The translations under genes were made by a program, and so were the position numbers. The notes below the pieces were generated by a model. It searched no databases. It was given only the letters and a program-made list of their open reading frames with translations, and was not told the origin of the DNA. A stretch of DNA of 64,000 bases, taken from the NCBI GenBank assembly GCA_019096195.1, contig JAGTXK010000087.1, positions 124,001-188,000 on the forward strand, in the 5' to 3' direction. The DNA comes from Boletus sp. NGJ. Taxonomy: Eukaryota > Basidiomycota > Agaricomycetes > Boletales > Boletaceae. Below are positions 34,850-45,399 of the stretch, piece after piece; the stretch's first letter is position 1; each line of letters starts with the position of its first letter.

Positions 34850-36162
34850 TTTCCTCAGTTGATGCTATCATCTCCTTTGGCAATGGCTTGGCTGTTTCTT
34901 GGAATGGTCAGGTTCTCGGAATGATGCATATGGATGATGTCAACGTCATGGGCGACATTGGGGCTACACTCAATGTTCAGACTACCTTTGAAGTGGCAGA
35001 CATCAACATGCTCATGAGCTTTACCAAGGTGTTGCTTAATGAAGATTCTTTCCAATGGGAAATCTCTGGAGAGAATCTCACTGGTAAGAGTCAATTTGAT
35101 CGCAGACAAGTGGGCACTCATCCATTCGAATAGTTAGCACACTAGCTATGTCCTTCTGGAATGTGCAATATGAACCATCTTTCAACTTGGCATTGCAGGT
35201 GTTCAGGTTCCAGGGATTTCGCTGCCATCCAAGGTAGTTACTCTCAATGGATTTAATGGTTTGCAGAATGGGGTTACAATCAACTTGTTTGACTTACCCA
35301 CCAATGACCCCTTGGGCAGCATCCAATTGATAATCCAATCCACAGTGACAAACATGAGTAAATGCTAACCGTCAGTTACTTCTGCGGCGAACTTTAACAC
35401 ATCATAGCCTTCGCAAGTCGGCATTGAGTTGAGTTCCATCACTTTCAATACCTATGCTAGCGGAATCGAGATTGCCCCCATATCATCATCGTCGTCTGTT
35501 ATGCTCACTCCTTAGTCCACATTGACACTATCTCTTGCTGGTCGGCTCGTCCCACAGAACACTGCTGAAGGTTTGGCTGTTATATCAACGATCTTCAATA
35601 ACTTCATTCAGGGAAAGGATAGTCAAGTTACAGTCCAAGGAACAAGTGCTGGTCCAACTAATGTAAGATTGATAGCCACGCTTCTCTGCACGTTTCTGAG
35701 ATTCATCAAGATCACATGGCTCAATGAAGGGATACAAACCCTCCAAGTTGTGACTTCATTACCCAACCAGAGCAAACTCAATATTATTCAGTCAATTGCC
35801 TTGGAGCAAATGGAATTACTGTTCACAGAACCCACAGTATACGAGCCGATGTCAAGTAGTAGCATGACTACTGCTGCTTTCAGTCTCCCATTCGCTTTTC
35901 CCATTGATATCACGTTGTTGTCACAGAACATCACGGTTGGCTTCAATGGACAATCATTCACTGAGCTCGTCATTCCTGACACTCCAAGCACCACCAATGT
36001 ACAATCTTGCATCATCTACCTGACCTTTTCGGACATACCTTTTGCCATTTTCGCAGATCAGCATTTCATTTTTGATAACTTCATCACCACGACTACCCTC
36101 AGAAATGTGCAAACCCTTGCCTTATTGGAAGCTGCTAATGCAGCCACCTCCACTGCTGTGGG
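34850..36162 (+). pseudogene. DUF3712 repeat protein gene, 5' part
   Basis: Multi-exon host gene. Exons encode a DUF3712-type repeat: VLGMMHMDDVNVMGDIGATL, then after an intron at 35084-35198 VPGISLPSKVVTLNGFNG and FDLPTNDPLGSIQL, then VGIELSSITFNTY, LAGRLVPQNTAEG, ITWLNEGIQTLQVVTSLPNQ and FAFPIDITLLSQNITVGFNG. DUF3712 proteins are large fungal proteins of beta-rich repeats, probably membrane or vacuole/cell-surface linked; their function is unknown. The 5' start is not visible; a Tc1 element lies directly upstream. The gene is broken at 36162 by the KDZ element and resumes at 53145. In-frame stops between the clear blocks are partly introns and partly decay. Confidence 0.8.
36155..36162. repeat. 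8-bp target duplication, left copy
   Basis: GCTGTGGG precedes the element; the same 8 bp occur at 53137-53144 after it. They lie inside DUF3712 coding sequence, and the host reading (ending ANAATSTAVG) continues after the right copy with VLLLSDIEFSVD. This fixes the element boundaries to within one base. Confidence 0.85.
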
Positions 36163-36880
36163 CACTTCAGTCACCCTCCCAGGGGTACCTCATAGGTCCA
36201 TCTCTCCCACTAGAGGGTTGGACCTATGAGGTGCCTAGGATCAGGGAATTCCCAATAATATGGGCAACATGGATGATTAAGGGCCTTTATTAGAAAACAG
36301 GTTGGTTTTCCCAGAGCAGTTTCCAAAGGGAAACCCCAGTGCCCGAAAGGGAAAAGAGAATTCCCATTTTGACAGGGTGTTAGGGGTCCTGCTATGCTTT
36401 ATTGAAAATGTAATATGTCATAATTTAGAACTTGAAGGGATTTCTTGTACTAATAAAGAGGTCAATTATTCATTTGAAATCAAGATAAAAAGCCTTTTAT
36501 AGGACTCAGCAGAGATGGTGATTGTTCTCCACAGTAGAGAAAATAAGGGCAGGATACTAAGGAATAAATTTTTATCCTCTGCAAAGCATATGCTATGAAA
36601 TGAGATAGCTTGACTATTGAATTTAATGAGATTGGGGTTACTTACAAGATAGCAAAAGTTATTGAGAAATGAGGTTTTGTTCTCAAAGCATGTGCTATGA
36701 AATGGGGTAGCTTGACTGTTGGATTTGATGAGGATGGGGGGTACTTAGGACAGGCAAACTAGTAAGTGATACACTAAATATAATATACAGCTAAAGTTGT
36801 GTGATATGTAATGCATAGTAGGCTATGAAATGGGGTAGCTTGACTGTTGAATTTAATGAGGATGAAAGGAGGTGGGAATT
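36163..36880 (+). repeat. Left TIR of the KDZ element
   Basis: About 0.7 kb, matching the inverse of about 52425-53136 with small indels. Near its tip are two 13-bp arms, 36187-36199 and 36220-36232 (ACCTCATAGGTCC and its complement), able to form a hairpin with a 20-nt loop. AT-rich inner part. The inner end is uncertain by about 20 bp. Confidence 0.88.
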
Positions 36881-37185
36881 CCCCATTGTTTCTAGAGGTA
36901 GAGAGGAGAATTCCCAACAGCTCTGGGGAATTCCCCAAGACTCCTGGATGTAGAGAAGGGAATTCCCAATGCGTTAGGAATTCCCCAAGACTCCTGGATG
37001 TAGAGAAGGGAATTTCCAATGCCATTAGGAATTTCCCAATACTCCTGGATATAGAGAGGGGAATTCCTGGATTAGAGAAGGGAATTCCCCAGAGCTGTTG
37101 GGAATTCCCCAAGACTCCTGGATGTGGAGAGGGGAATTCCCAAGAGCTATTTGGAATTCCTAACAGCTTTGGAGAATTCCCACAA
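36870..37185. repeat. Left subterminal GGGAATTCCC array
   Basis: About 13 copies of the 10-bp palindrome GGGAATTCCC or one-mismatch forms at irregular spacing of 15-35 bp, partly embedded in a longer unit containing AAGACTCCTGGATGTAGAGA. Two further copies lie in the TIR. Arrays of short subterminal repeats are typical transposase-binding regions in large DNA transposons; binding here is inferred. Confidence 0.8.
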
Positions 37186-37331
37186 AGAACAACTAATAAT
37201 CATCCATCAGGAGACACAAAAAGGTGACAGTCATCATCACACATGCATAGGACTGCATCTCAACAAGGACAAGACAACATTATTCTCATCATTATTCACA
37301 GAAGGAGAATTACATTGACATCTAACAAAAC

Positions 37332-40300
37332 TTAGTCATAGTATGAGTTATAGTAGTGATGTCTGGTAGGTTCAGATAAATCATCATATTCATCAGCACT
37401 ACCCACATCAACATATTGGACACGAGATGGGCCTGCAACAGGAGAAGTATTTTGCAGTACATGGCTTCGTCTTTGATATGAAGGTGAACGAGAATGATAC
37501 ATTCCCTGTGAAGTGGGTGGTCTGGCAGGAGCTTGGTGCTGTGGAGGATCAAGGTGGCGAGAATGAACCACAGGTGCCTCAGTCGGAGGAATCCGAACGA
37601 GTAGGATGTGGAGGTTGAAAAGAGTTACTAGATGGGAGGAGACTTATAAGGTGATCAGTAATAATAAGTCAGAAAACACACTTACACTGGACGAGTGGTC
37701 TCATTGTAGCTGGTATCATAACATCAGCACTCACAAATCAAAAAAAGAGTTAAGATCTCACTCTATGTTTCTAAAGCCCTCAGATTGATAGTGGTTATTA
37801 CCCACAGAGCGCTCAGCTTGTCTAAACAGGTCTAAGTTGTCATCATATACATGAGATGACCACTAACTGTTGGGGTGGCATACAACGATGAAACCTCTCA
37901 TCTGCACGGGCATCAGGTCGTCTAGAGAACCATCAGTTGTGCATATGTAAGAATTACCATAACCACTTACACCTGTCGATGAGCATGCTGGGTGTGTGAT
38001 TCCTATAGAAAAATGAACATTGAAAGATGAAGGAGGGATCACATGATATACCTTAGATTGTGCCTCTAGCTTCATATGCTTTCGTATGGGGTCGCTCCGG
38101 AACAGACTCCTCTTCATCACGGTGATGCTTGCGTGATTGTACACGAGATTTTGAAGGGTGGATGGGAGGAGGTCCCATTTGATCATGGCGAGGCTGTTTG
38201 ACTTTACCCTTAGCCTTCTTACGAGCCACAAAAGCAGTATCTTCATGTGACGACACTGATGATGGCGAGGAGGACCACCTTGAGTCTGGCTCAGCAGGAA
38301 TGCTGACTTCACGAAGGTACATCCCGGAGGAACTTGTGGCACTGCCTGAGGATGCAAAGTGGTCGAGACTCCGTGTCTGTGATCAACGGTATAGTAAACA
38401 TTCTCGGGTCATTTTTCTCCACCCAATTACACCATTCTATAATGCAAAGTGAGCAACAGGTTAAACAAGCAAATTAAAAAATAAAACAGACCTGGTGTCC
38501 ATATACCAACTGACACCTCTACATCAGGAACTGTAAGTCGAGGCTGTTTGTTCTTCACATTAGCAAATCTTCTCCTGCCAGCATTAGGTACAATGTGGTG
38601 TGTATGGAGACTTGGCGAGTGTCGCTTAAGGTAAGGGTCAACAACTGCAATGAGTTCATCAACTTTTGCATCATGGGGGACCCATATGGGCGGGGCAGCA
38701 ACACCAGCAGGCCAGTTAGTAATGGTTAATTTGTAGCGATACAGGAGATCATCGAATGATTGCCATGGAATATTCTTGCCATCTGTGCAACCGAACTCCT
38801 CTGTGCTGTGTGAATATCATGATAAGAAATGTAAGAGAAAAACATACTGAGTTTTCTACCCATCATTATTGGCACAATACGTCGATTCCAATCACAGAAC
38901 CCCTCAGTTGGACCACGGTCTAATTCATCATCAGTGTTTGATCCATTACCCTCCATGTTTGCATGAGTATCAAACTCAGGGATTGGAACATTTGCAGATG
39001 GATCAATCTCCTTATATCTGAACAACTCCGTTAGAAACAAGAAATGAAGGACATTGTGGACATACTTGACAACTGTTGTGACGTAGTCCAACCACTTGGC
39101 CAGCTGGAGTTCATGGCTATTGATTAACTCCCTGACAAAGGTGGATCCACCAAACCACCCAGCCGCATGCCGGGCAGCTGCATTATGGCCTTTGTACACC
39201 ACTATGCCCATCACCTCTACACCATCCAGGCGACTCCAAGCAGAAGCCTACAACCAAAGATAATGAGCAGACACGTCATGACATAACAGCTGGCACATAC
39301 TCCTTTTGCAAACTGCTCTCGGGCTTCCTCAACTAATGCAGCAAGAGATTTTGTAGACATTTCCCATTCCTGAACAATAGCCTTTCCATGTTCTTGTATC
39401 TCCTCCCATATCTTGGCATATTCTTCGTCATCTCCATGAGCTTCGTAATGTTCTTTTTGTCGGAGGCGGTAATCTTTGACCCTCTCTGTTGGAAGGTCAA
39501 TGAGCTACACCACTGAAGAGCAATGCACTTACCACCCTCAGCAATCAGATGACTGAATGCATACCACTTTTGATGCAGATTCCACTGCTGCTCAGCTCGG
39601 GTCATTAGCTTCCTCAGGCCAGCTTCTTCAAGGATCTGCTTAACAGGCTTTCCATATTGCACCACCAATCATTTAAGATCCTTCATAATGTTGTCGCCAA
39701 GTTCATGAGCCTGTCGGCAAGCCTCATCAGGGAGTGGACCTGGACGATGGACCATTTTCCCTTTGCGTCATGACACACCACGGCATTGGTCCTCTTGCTC
39801 ACCCATGTCATCAGACTGATCAGAATCATGATCACGAATCACTTCTTCTTTGTCTGATTTAGGAAATTCCAATGGTCCATCATTGGCATCGGGGGATTGA
39901 GATTGAGCAACAGCATTCAAATCTGATTCCATGCGTGCAAGCCTGCGACGATGAAACATTACTGTCTGTTGCTTGACTCTTGAAACGTCCTTCGACGTCA
40001 CCTCCTCTGGCTGCTGTTCTTCCTCCAACTCATGCTGAACGTGTGGCTCCCAGTCATGATCGTGACCTGATTTACCTGTCAGTAGTGTCATTAGCATGAA
40101 CCACTGGGAGTCAGATCATATTTACTGTGGGGAAGCTCATCGTTGTCTATACCTTCTTCACTCGCCAGCATGTAGCGCTTCTTCTCCTGCTGTCTGAGAG
40201 TGATACCTGTTGCTTGTATGTGGTCAATACGCATAGTCTGTTGATAGGAATTAGGTATTACCTGTGGTGCATACCCTTGCAGGCCCATTATCGGCGGCAT

Positions 40301-40750
40301 GATGATACGTCTGGGTGTTTCCAAGGAGCACTTGAGTACCTTGTGTCTCACTGGTCTGATTACCTGCCAGCTGACTGTCGACCTCATTTGGCTGGCTGCC
40401 ATTTTCCTCATCCTCACGTTCTCTCTCAGGAGAGCGAACTCCCGGCATTGCTCTATCGATGGGAGCACCCTGGAACTTCTCATCATCTGAATCGTGACAG
40501 TCTGAAGAGACTTGGCATCCTATCTGTGGTATCGGTGAATGTGTGGCATCATTGGGGGTACCGTCAACCTTCTAGTGTGTTAACTTCAGTGAGGTCATAT
40601 GATTGTCTGTCACCTACAGGTGCTGCTCCCATCTGGATGGCAAGCATTGTTAGTTTTGCGATTCGGACTGTCATTCTTATCACGTACCTTAATCTGCTTT
40701 TTAGTCCAAGTATATTTCCTGCGCTGATAGCACCAATTAACGACAATGGA
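37332..40750 (-). pseudogene. KDZ cargo gene A, unknown function
   Basis: Multi-exon minus-strand gene of a hypothetical family that I associate with agaricomycete transposons. N-terminal exons near 40090-40750 are polar; 39768-40097 is acidic and coiled-coil-like. The core reads KMVHRPGPLPDEACRQAHEL, VQYGKPVKQILEEAGL and QQWNLHQKWYAFSHLIAEGG (39500-39740), then VVYKGHNAAARHAAGWFGGS and ELINSHELQLAKWLDYVTT (39050-39215), then DLLYRYKLTITNWPAGVAAP (38680-38745). A basic and acidic disordered tail follows (38053-38322), and the C-terminus is YYNSYYD at 37332-37571. In-frame TGA codons near 39775 and 39670 suggest decay, though exon borders are uncertain. No catalytic motif recognised. Confidence 0.55.
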
Positions 40751-41716
40751 GTGACAATATAAATGAAAATGTACCATCAGCTGTATATATTTGTGTGCTG
40801 TTTTTGCACAGCGAGACGGTTAGCCACTTGGAGCAGGTGGTGATGGTGACATTGTATGGTAGAATTCTCAGTCTAATAGATACAAGATGTGTAGAGCAGT
40901 GATGCTCGGGACACGCAGTCTCAGCAAAGAGTGCCTTGACCCATAGTCAAAGAACAAAAGCGCAAGACACACAGTCTGCTGCAATGCAAGGTGGACACAA
41001 AGTCACACCAAAAAGAAGGAATGTGAAACTAGTTGAATCTATTCAGCCGCCTCAGGATATAAGTCCTATGCAAAGTCAGCCCAATGGCAATGGAATGGAA
41101 AGAAGGTTTACACACGGCCCAAAGTGACCCTGTCCTCCTGACGGCAATCCACTCATGACACACTGCTTATGATGGAAACAATCCATTTGTCCTGAATAAG
41201 AATAGAAAATGAGCGGTATCTATGCAGGCAACAAGATTAAGGCCCGAAACATAAAACCAAACCAGGTTAATTTAGGTAGACTAATAGGTGCCACATGAAT
41301 GTGGTGGGGGAGTATTTGTTACTGTGGGATCATGTAAATTATCTCAGTATGATGTTGAATCACAACAATGTACTCATCTGGAACACCGATCACATTGCAC
41401 AGGAAGGAGTTGGAAAGGCTGAAACGTGCAGTTAGGACAATCATTGATGGGAAAAAAAGAAGCCCACTCACCAAGCAATAGGTTACAGTGTCGGCGAGAT
41501 TGGAGCTAGGATTGGCTCACAACATTTGATGCGAGAAGAGCTGGGAGACAAAATTATCAGAGATTGAAAGATGGTTGTGCTAGGATTACTTATGCAGAGC
41601 GGTCGGAAAAACCATTTGTTCTTGCCGCATTGATACTGCTCTCTTGTTGTGTAGGTTCCTTGAAAGTCTGTGCTGCCGCTGCTCCCTGGAGGCTCTCCAT
41701 TAATGCAGGATGTATA
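40751..41716. other. Leader region of cargo gene A
   Basis: No gene firmly supported. It lies between the central inverted repeat and the first clear exons of cargo gene A, so it probably contains its 5' leader and introns. A short minus-strand frame near 41590-41775 (MESLQGAAAAQTF from about 41702) could be the first coding exon. Confidence 0.35.
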
Positions 41717-42061
41717 GAGTATGAGTATGAGTACGACTTTTGAGACTGAATATACTCACATTTGCAGTAGAGCATTCTCGGGAATGCAGAAACGCTTTGA
41801 GTGGAGCTCAGTGTACAAAGTGAGGAATGAGCAAGAGAAAGGAAGATTGAGTGAATACTTACAAAAGGAGAGGAGAGGAGTTGCAGGAGATGTGTTCAGA
41901 ATGTGAAGAGATACACCCTCAAAATGGTCTTCAACCCCGTTGGTGATACTTCTGTGAAAACGGTGGCACCAGGGCAACCGTAAGGATGCAAAGTCCTAAG
42001 GGTGCTTCAGCTCAGAGACGCGTAGTCAACTGAGTGAAGATTCAAAAGGCACGAAGCCAAT
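41717..42061 (-). repeat. Central inverted repeat, left arm
   Basis: 345 bp, inverse of 44841-45185, roughly 95 percent identical by eye. Both arms encode, facing outward, the same 73-residue frame (MPWCHRFHRSITN..ENALLQM here, 41756-41977) and carry the same donor-like GTAAGTATTCACTC and GTGAGTATATTCAG words. The arms therefore look like duplicated 5' leaders of the two divergent cargo genes. Confidence 0.85.
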
Positions 42062-42115
42062 CGAGCATTGATGGTTGAGGAGTATACAGTGGATGGTAAA
42101 GAAAATGCAGTGGCA

Positions 42116-42120
42116 GTTGC
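42116..42120. repeat. 5-bp target duplication, left copy
   Basis: GTTGC, repeated at 44684-44688 on the other side of the small LTR element. Confidence 0.85.
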
Positions 42121-42290
42121 TGTGGGAAGACTGTAGTCTTCAGTGTAGTCACTGTGTATTAGTAGTAAGGTAGTAGATACCTGTAGTCTTCAGTGTAGTC
42201 ACTGAAGAGACTGAGCTACTGTACGAAGGTTCTAAGTACCGTGATTATGTAACGTGTGGCTGTACCACCGTATCGTATGAAACTCCAACA
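42121..42290 (-). repeat. 3' LTR of the small LTR element
   Basis: 170 bp. It is about 50 bp longer than the other LTR because a block containing CTGTAGTCTTCAGTGTAGTC is duplicated inside it. Confidence 0.85.
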
Positions 42291-42623
42291 CTCCCCCTCA
42301 AACGAGACGGGGTAGTCAAGTGGGAATAGTAGAAAATGTAAAGAATAAATCTACCTGGAAAGTCTTCTAATAGAAGAATGATAATCCGTATGGATGCAGC
42401 ATCTGCGCAGGTCCGTATGTGGTCCGTATGTGAGTCGCGTCACACTGCGCTCGAGCGGTGCCCAAATAAGGCAAGTCGCGGCTCGCAGTCGCTAGTGGGT
42501 GCGCGGTCGTCTTCGATCGACTCTAGTGGCGTCGTCTTCGTGTCTCGCGCCTTCGGATCCTTTCCTCGGCCTCTGTACACCATATGCAACATGTATGGTT
42601 GCTCCGGGACGCCCGATATGGCC

Positions 42624-44546
42624 TCAATGCGACTGTCCGTCTGGGTGAGTCGGTCTTCTCGATCCGAGTGAGATTGACCTTGGTAGGATGCGATTTTGAT
42701 CGTCCTCGATGACGCGGTGTGTCTGCAGGCTCGGTAGGTCGTTTAGTACGCTTGGGATGTGGGTTTGGTGGCCCAGGTGCGTCCGTCGCCTTGCGCTTCG
42801 CTGTCCGTGCTGACTCACTTCGTGGTCAGCTAGCACATCCGTTTCGACTCGTTTCGAGCCGCGGCGTGCTGTGCTCGTTGCGCCGGCCTTTCCGCCTCGT
42901 ATCCCATGCGTTAGGACTCCATTGCGAACGCTTTGGCGTCGCGTTTCGTCCTTATCGCCTCCCGAATCGACCTTCTCGTCCTTTTGGCCTCCTGGACCTG
43001 TAACTCGACATAGCGTGTTCGTTTCGACGACGCGCTCGCTCCCGACGCTCCTGGGATCTATCCCATTGCCTTCGGCGCTGTCGACAACCCTTTGGCGGTC
43101 CGGATTGGCCTCGACGACCTCCGACTCGACCCTTTCGCCCAAATCACCTCCTGGCCCTATATGTCGACGTAGCGCGTTCGTTTCGACGACGCGCTGCTCT
43201 CCGTCGCTTGTGGGACCTTCAGGGATGTAGTGGGGACCTTCAGGTACGTGCGCGTTACCTCCCGGGTCGTGTACGGCGCGTTTCGCCCTTGTGTGCGTAC
43301 CAGGTGAGTTCGACCTCTTCCTGTCGACGCGCTTGGGTTCTGACGCTATTCGCAGCTTTCTCAGCTGGTTCGTGACCTCGTCAATGGCTTCAGAAGGTTC
43401 TGGTGCACCCGTTTCAGGTGCGGCATCGCAGCTCGCTAATATCGACCACTCCCCCTCGAGCTCGACACTCGGGGGTTCATTTCGACTCGCGGTTTCGTCT
43501 GGTGGTGTGGGTGGTACAGGGGATGTGAGTGAGGGCTCAGATACGTCATGTCCTGCCGTTCGCCTCGTTTCCTCGCTGCGCTGATCGCCTTCGTCAGCTA
43601 TCCTCTCCCCCTCGATCTGCGCTCCGTGCGCTTCCTCTGCGATGATGCGATGCTGCCGTGCTGTTCGCGCGCTGTTGCCTTCGCCGTGCGCATTAGCGCC
43701 GTGTCGTCGGTCTGCGCACGTGCCGTTCATGTGCACTGGCGTCTCGTCAGTGGAATTGGGGGTCTGTGCTCCACCTGGCTCGATCTGGGTGCCCGCGCGG
43801 TCTCTCGACTTGGCGCGTGGTTGTCGGTTGTGGTCGTGCGATGCGCTCCGTGCGCTCGCGCTGGTCGTTCGAGCCCCCTCGTCGACCTCTCTACCCTCCT
43901 CGCCCGCCGTCTGGGCGACCTCGACCTCTTCCCCAGCTCGGTGCCCGGCTTGTTCATCGAGCGGCGTGTCTGGTGGGTCTGGTGAGCTGTCCGCTGCCGC
44001 TATGGGCCTAGCGCGCTCCGCGTTTGGGTTTGTGGTGTCAGCGGTCTGGTCGTCGGCCTGCTGACTTCCCGGTGGGGGTTCCTGGGGCTGGACTGACGTG
44101 CGACAGATCTCCGTGTCCTCGCTGTTGTCGTCTTGGCTGCTTGCCGGGGTTGTGACACTTCCGCCTGCAGTTGTTTCGGCCGTGGTCGCTGTGCCCGGTC
44201 CTCTCGCTGTGGCTGCGTCTTCATCAACTCTCCCGCGCGTGCTTCCGCCATTGTTGCTCTCCGTTGTGACCCTTGTAAGACATTTTCTGACTTGTAGTTG
44301 CCATTGTCGAAGGCAAAATCGTTCGAGCTCGTTGTTAGGCTGTCGATTATCCTTGATGACCGCTAGAACTGTAGCGTAGTCGGTCGTAGGTGTAGCGTTC
44401 CGAGCTTCCCGCGCTGCGCAAATTAATTTCACGCGGTAGTCAGGCCAGCTATGACCATTGGTGCTTGAGACTTCAATTTTTAAGCCGTCTTCAAGTTCGA
44501 CTTCGAATTCGGGCATCCCAAGGAGTGACTTGGGCTTTCTAAGCAC
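42624..44546 (-). CDS. 640-aa gag-like ORF of the small LTR element
   Basis: Uninterrupted frame of 640 codons in a GC-rich tract very unlike the AT-rich surroundings. The first about 110 residues look folded (MPEFEVELEDGLKIEVSS, NGHSWPDYRVKLICAAREA, LERFCLRQWQLQVRKCL); the NGxSWxDYRxKL pattern resembles the start of copia gag, a weak match. The rest is disordered, rich in Glu, Arg, Thr and Pro. It contains three diverged copies of a unit with ERVVETNxLxRxxGPGG about 50 residues apart. There is no zinc knuckle. A gag-only protein is the best guess; an unrelated captured gene is possible. Confidence 0.6.
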   Translation of the reverse strand: MLRKPKSLLGMPEFEVELEDGLKIEVSSTNGHSWPDYRVKLICAAREARNATPTTDYATVLAVIKDNRQPNNELERFCLRQWQLQVRKCLTRVTTESNNGGSTRGRVDEDAATARGPGTATTAETTAGGSVTTPASSQDDNSEDTEICRTSVQPQEPPPGSQQADDQTADTTNPNAERARPIAAADSSPDPPDTPLDEQAGHRAGEEVEVAQTAGEEGREVDEGARTTSASARSASHDHNRQPRAKSRDRAGTQIEPGGAQTPNSTDETPVHMNGTCADRRHGANAHGEGNSARTARQHRIIAEEAHGAQIEGERIADEGDQRSEETRRTAGHDVSEPSLTSPVPPTPPDETASRNEPPSVELEGEWSILASCDAAPETGAPEPSEAIDEVTNQLRKLRIASEPKRVDRKRSNSPGTHTRAKRAVHDPGGNAHVPEGPHYIPEGPTSDGEQRVVETNALRRHIGPGGDLGERVESEVVEANPDRQRVVDSAEGNGIDPRSVGSERVVETNTLCRVTGPGGQKDEKVDSGGDKDETRRQSVRNGVLTHGIRGGKAGATSTARRGSKRVETDVLADHEVSQHGQRSARRRTHLGHQTHIPSVLNDLPSLQTHRVIEDDQNRILPRSISLGSRRPTHPDGQSH

Positions 44547-44563
44547 AAGCAGGGCTCATAACC

Positions 44564-44683
44564 TGTGGGAAGACTGTAGTCTTCAGTGTAGTCACTGAAG
44601 AGACTGAGCTACGGTACGAAGGTTCTAAGTACCGTGATTATGTAACGTGTGGCTGTACCACCGTATCGTATGAAACTCCAACA
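44564..44683 (-). repeat. 5' LTR of the small LTR element
   Basis: 120 bp, TG..CA ends in both directions of reading, matching 42121-42290 apart from the block duplicated there. Confidence 0.85.
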
Positions 44684-44719
44684 GTTGCAACAAGTGCAAA
44701 CAGGGAAGCGTGGGAGAAC

Positions 44720-44726
44720 TATAAAA
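44720..44726 (+). promoter_or_regulatory. TATA box in the central spacer
   Basis: TATAAAA lies in the short spacer (about 211 bp without the LTR insertion) between the arms of the central inverted repeat, pointing toward cargo gene B. A GGGAATTCCC palindrome lies about 30 bp downstream. Consistent with a divergent promoter core. Confidence 0.45.
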
Positions 44727-44840
44727 CATCCGAAAGACTGGGAATTCCCACAACGATTTTATGTCTAGCAAGACCACTTCTTCCTTCACGCTTCTTACTC
44801 CACACTTCTGCAAGAACCCTTCAAGATCATCTGGATTGTG

Positions 44841-45185
44841 ATTGGCTTTGTGCCTTTCGAATCTTCACTCAGTTGACTATGCGTCTCTGAGCTGAAGCAC
44901 CCTTAGGACTTCACATCCTTATGGTTGCCCCGGTGCCACCGTTTTCACAGAAGTATCACCAACCGGGTTGAAGACCGTTTTGAGGGTGTATCTCTTCACA
45001 TTCTGAACACGTCTCCTGCAACTCCTCTCCTCTCCTTTTGTAAGTATTCACTCAATCTTCCTTTCTCTTGCTTATTCCTCACTTTGTACACTGAGCTCCA
45101 CTCAAAGTGTTTCTACATTCCTGAGAATGCTCTACTGCAAATGTGAGTATATTCAGTCTCAAAAGTCGTACTCATACTCATACTC
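44841..45185 (+). repeat. Central inverted repeat, right arm
   Basis: 345 bp, inverse of 41717-42061. It carries the plus-strand 73-residue frame 44925-45146 (MPRCHRFHRSITN..ENALLQM). Between the arms, the original spacer has been enlarged by the LTR element. Confidence 0.85.
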
Positions 45186-45399
45186 CATTTCAACATTGTG
45201 CAGTCTTCCAGTTTCAGGTACTGTTCAGTGAGTTGATCCCTCACAAACCCCAATCCACATGTCTCACAGCATCTGTTTCTTTAAGTCATGCATTGCATAT
45301 TCAAACTTGGGATATGATATATCATAGTCCATTATCAGTACGCATTCCACTCATCCTTTTCTTCATGTTGTCAGTTTGTTCACACATGATTTGCAGGCC

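Larger units (their letters stand above)
42121..44683 (-). mobile_element. Small LTR element without recognisable pol
   Basis: 2563-bp element, minus strand, flanked by GTTGC duplications. LTRs at 44564-44683 (5') and 42121-42290 (3') start TGTTGGAG and end in CCCACA in element orientation. A polypurine tract (GAGGGGGAG) touches the 3' LTR, and GGTTATGAGCCC follows the 5' LTR as a possible primer site. No protease, RT, RNase H or integrase is recognisable; a single 640-aa frame fills the interior. The LTR start resembles copia LTRs. It looks whole for a non-autonomous element and is younger than the KDZ copy that it interrupts. Confidence 0.85.

Noticed and set aside
36870-37185. CRISPR-like array of GGGAATTCCC
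   Set aside because: Spacing is irregular, repeats are 10-bp palindromes, no cas genes exist, and the genome is eukaryotic.
42719-44064. Several long plus-strand frames over the small LTR element
   Set aside because: They are antisense shadows of the GC-rich 640-codon minus-strand frame, which has the element orientation shown by the polypurine tract.
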